Of a DNA stretch of 64,000 nucleotides, positions 1-31,665 are shown piece after piece. The position numbers were made by a program, and so were the translations under genes. Source of the DNA: Amoebidium appalachense (taxonomy: Eukaryota > Ichthyosporea); contig CAVNZM010000018.1 in the NCBI GenBank assembly GCA_963693365.1, positions 806,001-870,000 of the forward strand, written 5' to 3'. The notes below the pieces were generated by a model. It was not told the origin of the DNA. It searched no databases and was given only the letters and a program-made list of their open reading frames with translations. Each line of letters begins with the position of its first letter. Position 1 is the stretch's first letter.

Positions 1-540
1 AGTAGGTAGGGCACACGGCCACAAAAGCAAACAAACACACGGGCACACGTGCGCGATAAGTTCTGCACGTTATCACACAGTTATGTCCGCTCACATGCAT
101 GATGTATGATGTATAACATACACTTGGGCATGCGTGAACAATATACACCGCACCATGAACCCACCTCCCTACACTCATCTACTGTTCCGATATATTCCAC
201 ATCCAAACCCATCTTCCCACTTCCCCACATATTTTCCGATTTGTCCCACATCATGATCTCTCACCCCCTCACACAGACATCTCTTTATTTATACTGCATA
301 TACCACCCCCCCCCCCCCCCCCCCCCCTCCACACACACACACAACCATCTTCTTAACCCATTACACCCCCCCCCCCCCCCCCCCCCCCACCTGCTCTATC
401 TCAGCATTGAATGATGTGTCTGTGGGTGTGGCCTGCGCCGTCAGCAGTTTGTCGAGCAGCCGGTCAATCAGTGCTGGGTCGATTGCCTGTAATGCCCACG
501 TCACAACACACAAACATACAACAAATACATTCTCCATGCT

Positions 541-579
<39 letters not shown>

Positions 580-860
580 AAAAAAGAAATAAGAAAAAAA
601 CAAAAAACAGCACCCACCACACGACCCCCCCCCCTCAAACCCCCTCCTTCCCCCCCCCCCCCCCCCCCTTCTTGCCCCCCCACACACTAGCAGCCACACA
701 GCCACATACCATACACCATCTCCCCCCTCCTCCCACCCACCACCCAAACACCACCACAACACACACACACTAATCAAACCCCCACAGGCTGCACCTCACC
801 CCCATGAAAGTGCAAGTGTGTGTAACTGGTGTTACGTGCTTTTGCCTTCGTGTGTGCGTG

Positions 861-903
<43 letters not shown>

Positions 904-1159
904 ACATGCACGTGCCTATACGAGTGTATGTACGTGCCACCATCAGTGGGTGCCGTGAACATGTGTGCAGATGCATCCAATTGCCCATGACAGTGCATGC
1001 ACATGCACGTGCGCTACCTTGTCCTGTGCCCGTGCAGCCACAACCAGGGCCACGGGGTCCTCCCTGATGACTTCCACATAGTTGGACGGTATCAGCCCTA
1101 CCTTGCCGTTGAGCTCCGCTGCATGATGGGGTTAGCACACGGTGAAGGCACAAGAGCGT

Positions 1160-1238
<79 letters not shown>

Positions 1239-2602
1239 GAAATCGTGGTATGTATGTGCCAACACACGCACGCACAGGCATATACGTGTGCATAGTCAGG
1301 CAGCACACATGGTCACCTATTTGTGTGCATGGGCACAGCAACACAATCATGCGTTCTTGCACAACAATACGCATTCAGTTCAGGTGCTCGTGTATGCATG
1401 ACGAACAGCAAACATGCTACGCACGTGCATGGACACAGAGCACACAGGCACACATGCAGGTGTGTACACAACCACAACCAACACACATGCACAGAAACAA
1501 CATTTCGTGCACGCATTGCATGCACTGTGCACACATATATCTTTCACGCACACCACACATACAGCTAACCCCCCCCCCCCCCCCCCTCCCCTTCCCCGAA
1601 AAAAGCCGCAGACGCTCACAAACACACACACAAAAAAAAAAAACACCCAAAAACCCACACATGGACTCCCCCCCCCCCCCTCCCATCCTCCCTCCCTCCC
1701 TCCCCCCCCCCCCCCCCCCCCCCGCCACACACACCCACACCCACACCCCACCCCCTCACCCTTCCACCAGTCCGGGTGTGAGTCATCCAGCAGGGTAGCT
1801 ATATCACCAGCCACTATGCCCAGCTCCCCCTCCTCCTGCACCTCAAACGTGTACAGCGCACGCACATGCTTGCTGCTTGCCGCCTTGGCTGGCTCAGCCT
1901 GTGCAGGAAACAGTGTCAAATCGGCCACACATCAACACATTACTACGCCTATCGAACAAAAGACAAAAAGGAACCCCCCCCCCCCCCCCCAAAAAAAAAA
2001 AAAGGATCATACCCATGGTGTATGCACCATCAGGGGAAGAAGGGGGGAAGGGAGACAGCCCGACACAACTTCAACACGGCAGGCAGGGCTCCGGTTTTGT
2101 AACCACATGCATCCATGTGCCTCCCATGTTCCCCTGAACAACCCCCCCCCCCCCCTCCCCTCGCACACACACGCACCCCCCCCCCCTCCCATTTTTTCTC
2201 ATTTCCTTTTCCCACACCACATCGACATCTTTGCTTCCCTTCCAGTTATTTTGTTCCCCCCCCCCCCCCTCCCGCCCAGGGCGACTAGCAAGAGGAGGAG
2301 GGAGGGGGGAAGGGCAGGGGAATGGGTGGGTGCGTGGGGTCGGGGGTCCACCTTTTGTGGTGCGGCTGCCACCGGTGTGTTTCCTGTGGGGTAGAGGGAG
2401 GAGGCCTGGGTGGGGGCTTTGGACTTCTCTGCCTCCTTAAGGGACTGTGGGCATGTGTCAGTGCTTGCAGGAGGTAGGTGGTGGTGGTGGTGGGGGGGGG
2501 GGGGGGGGGGGGGAGAGGGGGGACAGGGGGAGGGAGGGGGAAGGGGGGGGGGGGGAAGAGCTAACGGCACTGAACACCATGTCAGAACATAAGCGCATAC
2601 GG

Positions 2603-2667
<65 letters not shown>

Positions 2668-5600
2668 CGTGTGTGCGGTGAGTATCTGTGTGGTGCCAAA
2701 TGGGTCGGTGGAAAGAGAGCACAGGGATCTTGAATCAAATCTCTTGTGTGTGTCCATGCCGCAGGATACATGCACGTGCACCCGGGTGTGCATACAGGCC
2801 TACAAGTCTCCGTCTGCCCCTGTATGCACGTGCTGGATGCATGCACGCTTGAACACCTGAAATTCTGCATGTGTGCGCTTGCGTGCACTGGCGCCTGTGT
2901 GTGTACATGCGTGCTCTTCTTTGTGTGTGTATCCCTGTGAGTATGTATGCCTTTGTGTGTGCCTGTGTGTGTGGAAGTGTGAGTTTGCGAGTGTGTGCAT
3001 GTGTGTGTGTGCCTGTGCGTGCGTGCGTGTGCGTCTCTGTGAGCACGTGTGTTTGTTGTGTTTGGCTTTGTGTGTCTGTGTGGTGTGCATGTGTGTTTGT
3101 GTGAAAGTGTGTGCCTGTGTATGTGTGCCCGCATGTGTGTCTGTGTTCCACTGTGTGTGACTGTGTGCCTGTGCCTGTGTGTGTGTGCCTGTGCCTGTGT
3201 GCACGCACCTCCGCAATAGCCCGTGCCAGGTCTGCCTCCTCCTTTGCTGCTATGTCTGCTGCCGATGCATTCTGCCCAACAGTCAGCACCCACCACACCA
3301 CACACGATGGAGAGACAGAGAGGGATAAATAAATAAATAAATAAAAAAAACCCCCCCCAAAAAAGGGGGGAAAAAAAGGGGGGGGGGGGGGGGGGAGGGG
3401 GCTCAAAATTTAAAAAGAAAAATCAGAGGAGCCCCCATCCTCGTACAGCCAACTCGAATTGTTTTTCCCCCCCCCCCCCCCCCCCTTCCCCCTTGACCGA
3501 TCAATCTTTACGGCCCATTCCATTGGCCCATTGCCAATCCCCATGCACCATTCAGCACTCACCGCTGGCAGTGGTGGCTCAGGGAATGGTCTGTCTGTCT
3601 TGGGGAACGAGTGGCCCTCGCTCTGTGTAAAAAGATGTCAGCACACACCTCCATTCTGCCCCGCCCCCGCCCCCCCCCCCCCCCCCCCCTCCTCCCCCGG
3701 AGGGGCAGGTATAGTACCCCACGATGCACCCCCTTTAAGGTATAGTACCCCACGATGCACCCCCTTTAAGGTATAGTACCCCACGATGCACCCCCTTTAA
3801 GGTATAGTACCCCACGATGCACCCCCTTTAAGGTATAGTACCCCACGATGCACCCCCTTTAAGGTATAGTACCCCACGATGCACCCCCTTTAAGGTATAG
3901 TACCCCACGATGCACCCCCTTTAAGGTATGGTACCCCACGATGCACCCCCTTTAAGGTATAGTACCCCACGATGCACCCCCTTTAAGGTATAGTACCCCA
4001 CGATGCACCCCCTTTAAGGTATAGTACCCCACGATGCACCCCCTTTAAGGTATAGTACCCCACGATGCACCCCCTTCAAGGTATAGTACCCCACGATGCA
4101 CCCCCTTCAAGGTATAGTACCCCACGATGCACCCCCTTCAAGGTATAGTACCCCACGATGCACCCCCTTCAAGGTATAGTACCCCACGATGCACCCCCTT
4201 CAAGGTATAGTACCCCACGATGCACCCCCTTTAAGGTATAGTACCCCACGATGCACCCCCTTTAAGGTATAGTACCCCACGATGCACCCCCTTTAAGGTA
4301 TAGTACCCCACGATGCACCCCCTTTAAGGTATAGTACCCCACGATGCACCCCCTTTAAGGTATAGTACCCCACGATGCACCCCCTTTAAGGTATAGTACC
4401 CCACGATGCACCCCCTTTAAGGTATAGTACCCCACGATGCACCCCCTTCAAGGTATAGTACCCCACGATGCACCCCCTTCAAGGTATAGTACCCCACGAT
4501 GCACCCCCTTCAAGGTATAGTACCCCACGATGCACCCCCTTTAAGGTATAGTACCCCACGATGCACCCCCTTTAAGGTATAGTACCCCACGATGCACCCC
4601 CTTCAAGGTATAGTACCCCACGATGCACCCCCTTCAAGGTATAGTACCCCACGATGCACCCCCTTTAAGGTATAGTACCCCACGATGCACCCCCTTCAAG
4701 GTATAGTACCCCACGATGCACCCCCTTCAAGGTATAGTACCCCACGATGCACCCCCTTCAAGGTATAGTACCCCACGATGCACCCCCTTTAAGGTATAGT
4801 ACCCCACGATGCACCCCCTTTAAGGTATAGTACCCCACGATGCACCCCCTTTAAGGTATAGTACCCCACGATGCACCCCCTTTAAGGTATAGTACCCCAC
4901 GATGCACCCCCTTTAAGGTATAGTACCCCACGATGCACCCCCTTTAAGGTATAGTACCCCACGATGCACCCCCTTTAAGGTATAGTACCCCACGATGCAC
5001 CCCCTTTAAGGTATAGTACCCCACGATGCACCCCCTTTAAGGTATAGTACCCCACGATGCACCCCCTTTAAGGTATAGTACCCCACGATGCACCCCCTTT
5101 AAGGTATAGTACCCCACGATGCACCCCCTTCAAGGTATAGTACCCCACGATGCACCCCCTTTAAGGTATAGTACCCCACGATGCACCCCCTTTAAGGTAT
5201 AGTACCCCACGATGCACCCCCTTTAAGGTATAGTACCCCACGATGCACCCCCTTTAAGGTATAGTACCCCACGATGCACCCCCTTTAAGGTATAGTACCC
5301 CACGATGCACCCCCTTTAAGGTATAGTACCCCACGATGCACCCCCTTTAAGGTATAGTACCCCACGATGCACCCCCTTTAAGGTATAGTACCCCACGATG
5401 CACCCCCTTTAAGGTATAGTACCCCACGATGCACCCCCTTTAAGGTATAGTACCCCACGATGCACCCCCTTTAAGGTATAGTACCCCACGATGCACCCCC
5501 TTTAAGGTATAGTACCCCACGATGCACCCCCTTTAAGGTATAGTACCCCACGATGCACCCCCTTTAAGGTATAGTACCCCACGATGCACCCCCTTTAAGG

Positions 5601-6633
5601 TATAGTACCCCACGATGCACCCCCTTTAAGGTATAGTACCCCACGATGCACCCCCTTTAAGGTATAGTACCCCACGATGCACCCCCTTTAAGGTATAGTA
5701 CCCCACGATGCACCCCCTTTAAGGTATAGTACCCCACGATGCACCCCCTTTAAGGTATAGTACCCCACGATGCACCCCCTTTAAGGTATAGTACCCCACG
5801 ATGCACCCCCTTTAAGGTATAGTACCCCACGATGCACCCCCTTTACCCATCCCCCACAACCCCAGGTGCCTGTACACGCACTCAGGCATTCACACCCATC
5901 TTCAGACTATTGTATGTGGTCTATGTGCGGGTATAAGTACACCACTTGTGCCTACAATATCTGTTCGACACGGTTCTAAGCACCCACCTTGAGCCTGTTA
6001 TAAATGGTGCATACGCATGTATAAGCACCCACCACGAGCCTGCTATAAATGGTGTATATACATGCATAAGCACCCACCACGAGCCTGCTATAAGTGGTGT
6101 ACGCCCACGTATAAGGCACCCACCATAAACCTATTATAGCTGGTGTGTATACATGTATAAGCACCCACCTTGAGCCTGTTATAAGTGCTGTATATTCTGG
6201 CCAGCTGTGCATTAGCGCCGTGGTCCAGCACCCAGTCCTGCAGCATGGCCTTGATCTCGCTGCACACCTTGCTGGGCGCATTGGTCTGCCAGCACACAGT
6301 CAGTACACCATTCTAATTACCCCCCCCCCCCCCCCCCCCCCCACTACCCCCTCCTCCTCCTCCCCCTCCCCCCCCCCAAAAAAAATAAAATAAAAACAAA
6401 AACAAAAATAAACAAAAGAAAACAAAGACACGAGCACTATAGCCTTCACTCACGTCACATCCCCAATGTCCCCCCCCCCCCTCCCCCCCCCCCCCCCCCC
6501 CCCCCCTTCGACACCTTTCCGCCACCGCAAGCTCAATCATCTTCAAAGAAAACCCGCCTCGCAGCGCCCCCCCCCCCCCCTCCTTCCCCTCGGAGGGATG
6601 ATAAACAAGGAAACACTATGGCACAAAGGTGCC

Positions 6634-6668
<35 letters not shown>

Positions 6669-8339
6669 AATAATAATAATAATAATAATAATCATAATCA
6701 TAATAATCATAATAATAATAATAATAATAATAAAAACTTAAATGAGGTCGACTTTATATAAAATATATAGAATATAAATGATTGATATACACATAACTCA
6801 AAAAAACCCCTCAACACCCACCCACCCACCCATCTACCCCCCCCCCCCCAACCTTTGTCTGCAGCAGCCTGTGTATCTCGTCCATCAGCGGCTGCTGTGC
6901 ACACTCCACCTGGAAGGCCTTGCCTCCGTTGTTGAACACCGCCTTCAACAGCTGCCCCGGACACCCTCAGTAAAAAGAAGGGAAAAAAAGAAGAAGGGCC
7001 AGGAAAAAAAAAAAAAAAAGACCCCCCCCCCCCCCGATCTATACCCACTGCATATCTTGTGACGTTATCTACACATGTATCTTGTTAGGTATAAGCACTA
7101 TTTGCGTTGGTGCTGGCACCTCACCGACACATTCACATGCATGCCGATAAAGAGAACAGACCCCACCCTCAGCACACCATGCCGTGTGCGGCGTACTCGC
7201 TCTCTACCCTTCCCCCCCCCCCCCCCCCCCCCCTCCCGACCCAGATCATCCCTTCTCAACACCCTGTACCTGCCCCCGAGGAGTGATGCCCCCTCAAACA
7301 CACACACACACATAAATCCCCCCCCCCCCCCCCCCCCCCCCCCCGAGCACACGTGCTGTGGCAATATTCCTTGCTTTCTTCCCCCTGCTTATTTTTACCG
7401 GTCAAGAGGATGCATAGTGCATACATACCACCACACTGACGGCAGCCACATTTGGGTTTGGGTTGTTGATGTTGCGCACCAACGCCTTAAGAGCGTCCTT
7501 GGCCCTGTGGTGTTTCACGTCAGATTGGTAGTGACACATTCCCCCACCCCCCCCCATCCCCCCCCCCCCCCCCCCCCCTTCCCCCTTCTTCCCCCCCCCC
7601 CCCCCCCCCGGCGCCCCCCCCCCTTTTCCCCATCACAACAGACAGCGATCAGGGGATTATAAGTTGATCAGGTAAAGGCACCCGTTACCATCACCGAGCC
7701 GTTTGTCACGCTTTTCTATCTCCTTTTCCTGTTCCAATCGTGTGGTGGCATAGCAGGCAGCACACAGCATGTGTCAGTGAAACGATCACGGGGAGGGCTC
7801 GTGTTTGTGTGTGCCTCCGTGCATTCGTAAACTCGTGTTTCCTTTTGTAACCTTAAAGGAAGAAGAAAAAGGAGGAGGAGGGGGAAGAGAGGGGGGGGGG
7901 AGAAGGGAAGGCATTACGCACCCCTTCTCTTTGTCGGCAGCGACCCTGTCACACACCTCCATAATCTTGCCCCAATCCTCCTGTCCTGACGACACCGTCT
8001 TGTCTGCCCCACCCAGTAATTGTCAGAACACACACACACGACATGCCGACGATCTGTAAACATGAACCACCGAGAGATGGTGTGCCAAAGCGAAGAAGGA
8101 AACAACGAGAAATAGTGCACGCAGAACTGGATCTGAACCCTAAAGGCATCATGGCCCACCTACCAGGAGGTGGCATTGGAACAACCTACCTCCCCCCTCC
8201 TCCCTCTCCCCCCCCCCCCCCCCCCCCTTTTCTTCTTCTTCCTCCCATGGAACAACCCTAACCCCCCCCAGCCTCCCCCTCCCTCCCCCCTTTTCTTTCT
8301 CCCATTGAACAATCTACCCTCCCTCCCCCCTCCCCCCCG

Positions 8340-8400
<61 letters not shown>

Positions 8401-8595
8401 AAAACAAAAAAAAACAATTTTTTTTTTTTTTTTTTCTTCCTCCCTCCTCTCCTTCCTCCTCCGCTCCCCTCTTCCCATTACCCCACCTAACCCCTTCCCC
8501 CTACTCCTTCAATTGCAACTTTGGGGGGAACTTCACCCATAAGGCTTACCGACGATGTCGTCATACGTGGAGGTCCCCTGGAAGGCGGCGTTCAT
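1..8595 (-). CDS. STAM: STAM/Hse1-like ESCRT-0 adaptor (VHS-UIM-SH3), 3' end outside window
   Basis: This is the ESCRT-0 subunit that binds ubiquitinated cargo on endosomes as partner of Hrs/Vps27. Exons in transcript order, all on the minus strand: 8550-8595, 7922-8003, 7429-7504, 6853-6951, 6169-6285, 3563-3622, 3209-3271, 2352-2444, 1760-1898, 1018-1118, 391-486. They join in frame to 324 codons. Exons 1-6 give the VHS domain ([50 protein letters not shown]). Exons 7-8 give a ubiquitin-interacting motif ([11 protein letters not shown] joined to SLKEAEK). Exons 9-10 give an SH3 domain ([37 protein letters not shown]). The last exon matches the GAT-like helix after the SH3 ([13 protein letters not shown]). 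The start was chosen because the short N-terminus matches STAM proteins and is followed by a consensus donor. No exon is visible in 1-390, so the C-terminus lies to the left. The family is certain by domain order; the split between STAM and Hse1 naming is a matter of lineage. Confidence 0.92.
3708..5845. repeat. 31-bp minisatellite, about 69 copies
   Basis: The unit reads GGTATAGTACCCCACGATGC then ACCCCCTTTAA. Copies are almost identical. The main variation is TTTAA versus TTCAA near the unit end, arranged in blocks (TTCAA copies cluster around 4070-4210, 4440-4510 and 4590-4760), plus one GGTATGG variant near 3927. The array fills most of the STAM intron between exons 3563-3622 and 6169-6285. 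A 31-base unit cannot keep a reading frame, and no open frame crosses it. Confidence 0.98.
5981..6190. repeat. About 45-bp tandem repeat copied from the STAM exon 5 donor border
   Basis: Five copies start at about 5981, 6026, 6071, 6118 and 6162, each beginning CACCCACC. On the minus (sense) strand the unit reads ...TATAACAGGCTCAAG|GTGGGTGCTTA. The rightmost copy is the true exon end (6169) with its donor; the other four lie downstream in the intron. Confidence 0.85.
6667..6733. repeat. (AAT)n microsatellite
   Basis: Runs of AAT with occasional AATCAT interruptions follow a long C run inside a STAM intron. Confidence 0.95.
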
Positions 8596-9197
8596 GGTGG
8601 CGAGCGAATTTCGGTATGGATGTGTGTGTGTGCGTGTTTTTGTCTAATGTGCTTGGGTGCGTGTGGGAGTGTGTGAGTGTGCGTGCGCGCGTGTGCGAAC
8701 GAGTGCGAGTGCGAGTGTGTCTATATGAGTGTGTCTAACCCCCACAAGTACGTTAGGCCAGAGCTTCGTCCCACAGCTTCATACAAACGCAAAAAACAAG
8801 CTTGTCGCGGAGCAGTAGAATATTACACACAGGACGACAGATCTCTTTTCCAAAACTCATGCACATGCATTCAAAACCCATTTATTTCTCTCTCTATTCA
8901 AGTTGACACACCCGTGACCAGTAAAAAAAAAAAAAGCCGTTTTGATTTTGAAAAAGCTGAGTCACTGAAGTTGCTAAGTCGATGACGTAATCCTACCGCT
9001 AGTCTTTCGCATGCACCCCCCACAATGATGTAGTTGTTAGTCATCACGCTATAGACTAACTACAGCCGCCAGTCGCTTGCTGTTCAAGATGGCCGTGGCT
9101 GTGCGTGCGTGCCTGCCTGTGCCTGTCTGTCTGCTTGGGCCCGCGTAAGACCTTTTTTTTCTGTGTGCGCTTTCGCTAGCAGCCGCACACACGCACG
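8596..9197. promoter_or_regulatory. Divergent promoter region STAM / NDUFS6
   Basis: This 600-base region separates two divergent start codons. It is largely free of repeats apart from a G/T-rich patch near 8620-8730. It contains TGACGTAA at 8983-8990 (CRE/ATF-like) and AAGATGGC at 9086-9093 (the core of a YY1-type site often found near housekeeping starts). No TATA box is clear. Assignment as a promoter rests on position; the sites are pattern matches only. Confidence 0.5.
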
Positions 9198-10229
9198 ATG
9201 AGGGGCCTCTGTCGCTTGGTGCTCACTGTGCGGGCGCTGCCCGTTGCCGGCCAGGCTGCGCGTGGCCTGCACGTGAGCAGGGCCGCTGCGTCAAAGTTCA
9301 ACGAGGCCGCTGAACACGCCCGCTACACAGGCGGGCGCACCAAGCAGGTACTTGTCTGCGTGTGCGTGTGCGCGTGGGTGTTCTGGGGTGCCAGCGGGCC
9401 TGGAAAGGAAGAATAAGATACACTGGTTTTTAAAGACTTGAAGTGTTTTAGATTCGTCACCGGAGAGCCTGCATAGACGGGCGGTGCGAGAAGAGTAGAG
9501 GGGATGGCCAGGGAGAGAGAGAACGGGTGTGGGAATGGAAAGGGGAGAGGAGGGAGGAGGGGGGGGGGGGGGGGAGGGGAGAAAAGGGGTTGTGGAGTGT
9601 AGGCTTCGTACTTGTGCAACTCGAGAACCTGTTTTCTGCTGTGCAGTGGAGGGTGGCTTTAGCTTTGTGGTGGGGTTTGGTGTGTGCTTTGTGCAGGCCA
9701 GTTGGTGGCAAGGAGGTGCAAGGGAGGGAGAGGGCCGTATGCGGTTCCATCCGACCGCTTTAGTCCCGCCCCCCGCCCCCCCGCCCCCCCGCCCCTCCCC
9801 CCAACCACCTTTTATTCCTCCCCCCCTGCCCTCTTCTCCCTCCCTGCCTTTCCCGCTCTGCTCAGCTCTAATCGCTTATTTTGTTTTGTCCCACTCCCTG
9901 TTGGTTAACACATGTTTCCCTTCTGATTCGCTCAGGCCCTCGTAGTGTTGCGTGCCTGCTTGGCTTATTGCACAAGCGATAAAAGGGTCACTCAGCATCT
10001 GGTTGAAGAGGATCATTTGTCTACCTCGCCACCTCTTTGCTTACTATACTCTCTTTGCACGTTCGGCTCTAGACGACAAGAAACGTTGAACTGACACGGA
10101 GTGATTTCCCCAGATGAACCCCAAGCCCGCTATTGAGCTTATTTCCAACGTGGTACCTATCGAGGTTGACGGGCATACGGCAGCCTGTGATGGCGGTGGG
10201 TGCTCAAGAGAGGGGGGGGGGGGGGGAGG

Positions 10230-10291
<62 letters not shown>

Positions 10292-11878
10292 AGGGGGTGG
10301 GTGGGGCGGAAGTGGTAAGTTAAAGGGGGTTCGAAAGAGGAACGGGGGAGAGGGCCAAGGCAGAAGAAAGTGGTGGTGAGAAATATAAGCGCTGTGTCTG
10401 CCATGGTGTTCCTGTGCTGGTGGTGGTCTAAGCCCGCGCGTGAGCGTAGTTGTTGTGCACACTTAACCTCTTGCGTACACGTGTGCACACGCACAAGCAT
10501 GCACGTCCATACACGTACTTCCACACTACACTCTTCCGACGGGTGGTTCATATTCATGTGTCGCAGATTGTGTGCACGTGTGGATGCGTGTTGTGGAAGC
10601 TGGCGTGTGGAGTGTGTGTGGGTTTGTTGGTGGTGGGCTGGGTGTGGTTGTTTGTGTGTGTGTGTGCATGTCTGTGGGGGGGGGGGGGGGGGGGGGGGGG
10701 AGGTGGTGGTGGTGGTGTTTGTGGATGTGTTTGGGGGGGGGGGGGGGGGGGAGGGGGGAGGGGGGGAGGGCGCATCAATATGCTTTTGTGCCTGGGCGGT
10801 TAAGGCTGATTGAGGTGTTGGGTATAGGCGGAGGAGCTCTGGGTCACCCCAAGGTCTTCATTAATTTGGTGAGTTGTGTGTGTGTGTGCGCCCCCGTGCA
10901 CGTGTGTGTACTTGTGTACCCGTTTGTGCGTGTGTTTGTGTGTGTGTGTGCATGGACGTTTGTGTGCGCGTGCGCATGTGTCTGTGTGTGTGCGCCCGTG
11001 TGCATGGGTGCGTGCGTGTGCATGCGTGTGTGCGTGTGCCCATGCAAGCATGAGCATGTGTGTTTCAGCGGTGGGTGCAGGAGTGTGTTTGTATATGTGC
11101 TTGCCCATACACTGTCGACATGCAAAGGGGTGTTCAATGTGCTGATGTCTGCAACTTAATGTACACAAAAAGGTGTCTAGGTTTATTGTTTGTGTGCACG
11201 GGCACACTAGAAATGTGTAAGCATGTGGATGTATATGTGGTGTGCATACCATTGATACATCACTGTGTGCATGTGCACGTGGACGGGTACTTGTTTGCTA
11301 CGTCTCACGTGATTTATAAGTACACACACGAGCAAGCACTCTTGGACGTGCACAGAAAACACACAAGCACACGTGCACCCAACATAAGGCTGTGGTTGCA
11401 CCTCGGGGATAACTGTTGCATTGCGTACTTCACCCACATCCTTTAATCAAGCACTCGTGCGCACGCAACACACACAAGCACACACGTGCAAGCACAAGCG
11501 CACGGCACACAACCGTGAGTGCCCAGGACATCATGCTTCAGTGCAACTGCCAGGTTTGCACTGCCAGGTGGCAAGCGTGCATGCGCATGTGCGTATGTGC
11601 GTGTGTGTGTGCATGTGCGCATGCACGTGCCTGTGTGTGCATGCACGTGCCTGTGTGTGTGCATGCACATGCCTGTGTGTGTGCATGCACGTGCCTGTGT
11701 GTGTGCATGCACGTGCCTGTGTGTGTGCATGCACGTGCCTGTGTGTGTGCATGCACGTGCCTGTGTGTGTGCATGCACGCGTGCGCGCATTTGTGTCTGC
11801 GGGCGCGCGTGCACGTGCATGTATGTGTGTGCGCTCGTGGGTCTCTCTCTCTCTCTCGCTCTCGCTCTCTCTGTTCCC

Positions 11879-11918
<40 letters not shown>

Positions 11919-12571
11919 ACCCTCTCTGTGCGTGTGCGCGCACGCGTGTATGTGATGGTGGATTGGGAGGTTGCGGCTAGGGGTGGTGGGTATGCAGAGA
12001 GCCCTTTTTTTTTTCTTCTTTTTTTTCTTTTTCTTTTTAAATATTAGGGAAGAGAGGGGGGTGGGGGAAGGGGGGGGGGGGGGGGGGGGGGGGGCATGGA
12101 GGATTAAAGTGGATGTATGGGTGCATGTGTTGTGGGTGCATCTGTGTGCATGGCCTCACCGCTCTGTGCCTTGACATGTGTTTGGTGGCTCGGTATAGCT
12201 GGGTGCAGCCATTGTACCACTTATACCACGGTGTGGTGGTCGCAGGCGCACAGTGCCCCGTTTCTTACTTTATTCGCTCATTATGGGGCCGGCAGCTATA
12301 TTAGTTGTTCATTCATTCATTTTCACACGGCGTTCGCATGTCTTGTGCCCTTCGTGCATAGCCTAGTCTGCCAGCAACCAACATCTGGTCCCCTAACATG
12401 CTTTGTTTTACGACACCAAGCATAGATGGCCCACACACCCTCTAACAATCCTTCACATGTGGTTCCTGTGTTTCCCCTGTGTGTTCTGACACAGTTTTTT
12501 TGCAGGACAAGTCTGAGCCGCAGTCGTGTGGCTACTGCGGGCTGCGGTTTGTGCAGAAGCACCACCACTGA
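9198..12571 (+). CDS. NDUFS6: NADH dehydrogenase [ubiquinone] Fe-S protein 6, mitochondrial (13-kDa zinc subunit)
   Basis: This is an accessory subunit of respiratory complex I at the matrix arm, needed for its assembly. There are four exons: 9198-9347, 10114-10195, 10828-10868 and 12506-12571 (TGA 12569-12571), encoding 112 residues. Residues 1 to about 30 are rich in Arg, Ala and Leu with no acidic residues, as in a mitochondrial presequence. The core reads [36 protein letters not shown] and [14 protein letters not shown]. The zinc ligands of the family (Cys, His, Cys-x2-Cys) are all present. Exon 3 is only 41 bases. Length is near the usual 110-125 residues. A polyadenylation signal AATAAA lies at 12632. 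Introns carry (GT)n and G runs. Function is firm from the C-terminal signature. Confidence 0.95.
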
Positions 12572-12631
12572 TCAGCGCCCAAGCACGTGCACACTGCTGC
12601 CCTGCCCGTACATCTGCAAGGCCGGGGGGTT

Positions 12632-12637
12632 AATAAA
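12632..12637 (+). terminator. Polyadenylation signal of NDUFS6
   Basis: AATAAA lies 60 bases after the NDUFS6 stop codon, within GGGGTTAATAAAGGGG. It is followed by a G/T-rich stretch and then a 130-base (TG)n run, which could act as the downstream GU-rich element. Confidence 0.65.
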
Positions 12638-12667
12638 GGGGGGTTGGGGGGTTATGCACTGGCCATG

Positions 12668-22459
<9,792 letters not shown>

Positions 22460-22986
22460 GTAAAATCACCTAAAAGGCCTCAGATGGAGTGTGACGCCTT
22501 TGCAAGCTTGCAGTGCTGAGTTGTCTGTGTGAGTGCTGCCTAGGTATCATCAAGACATAACTGTGCCTTTCTACAACGCAATCGCAGAGGACTTCCCCTC
22601 GATGCGCTGCGAGATTTTGCGATCCCCAAAAGGCTGGTGTGATTGGCTGTGTCCGGTTATTAGCGATCTGTTTGCAGCATTAGTTTATGTTGTTTACGGT
22701 GCCAGTTGATGACGTGTCATTCGCTGCAGCTCTGTTTACCGTTTTTTTTTTTTTTCATATGTGCGCAGTGCAACGCTAATGTTTTGTCACCTTTGCCACG
22801 TGCAGACCCACCCATAGTATTATGCATAGGCAGCTAAAGCATAGTCAGTAGGGTGGCAGTTTATACAGAGGAGAACCGCTCCAGTTTAGCGTTGCTACGT
22901 GGCATTCTCCACCTTCGATCCATCCAACATCTATCGTTGCGATTCAACACACACTCCCTCCTCTCTCTCTCGCCCACATCGCCACC
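22460..22986. promoter_or_regulatory. Divergent promoter region DCAF4 / RPN8
   Basis: This is unique, repeat-poor sequence between the tentative DCAF4 start and the RPN8 start. It contains TGATGACGTGTCATTCG at 22708-22724, an imperfect palindrome with an ACGT core, flanked by two TGTTTAC copies. The RPN8 start is preceded by GCCACC (22981-22986). No TATA box is obvious. The extent depends on the tentative DCAF4 first exon. Confidence 0.45.
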
Positions 22987-31659
<8,673 letters not shown>

Positions 31660-31660
<1 letters not shown>

Positions 31661-31665
31661 ATAAA
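31660..31665 (+). terminator. Polyadenylation signal overlapping the RPN8 stop codon
   Basis: The stop codon TAA (31658-31660) runs directly into AATAAA, sharing one base. A TGTTTGTGTGTG element follows at about 31678. If used, the 3' UTR would be only about 15-30 bases long. Confidence 0.6.

Noticed and set aside
1132-2400. Long open frames rich in His-Thr, Cys-Val, Pro or Gly across the window
   Set aside because: They are translations of (CA/GT)n, C and G runs in both strands and several frames at once, with no domain, and they overlap introns of assembled genes.
3708-5845. CRISPR-like regular array
   Set aside because: The units are contiguous 31-bp tandem repeats with no unique spacers, within an intron of a eukaryotic gene.
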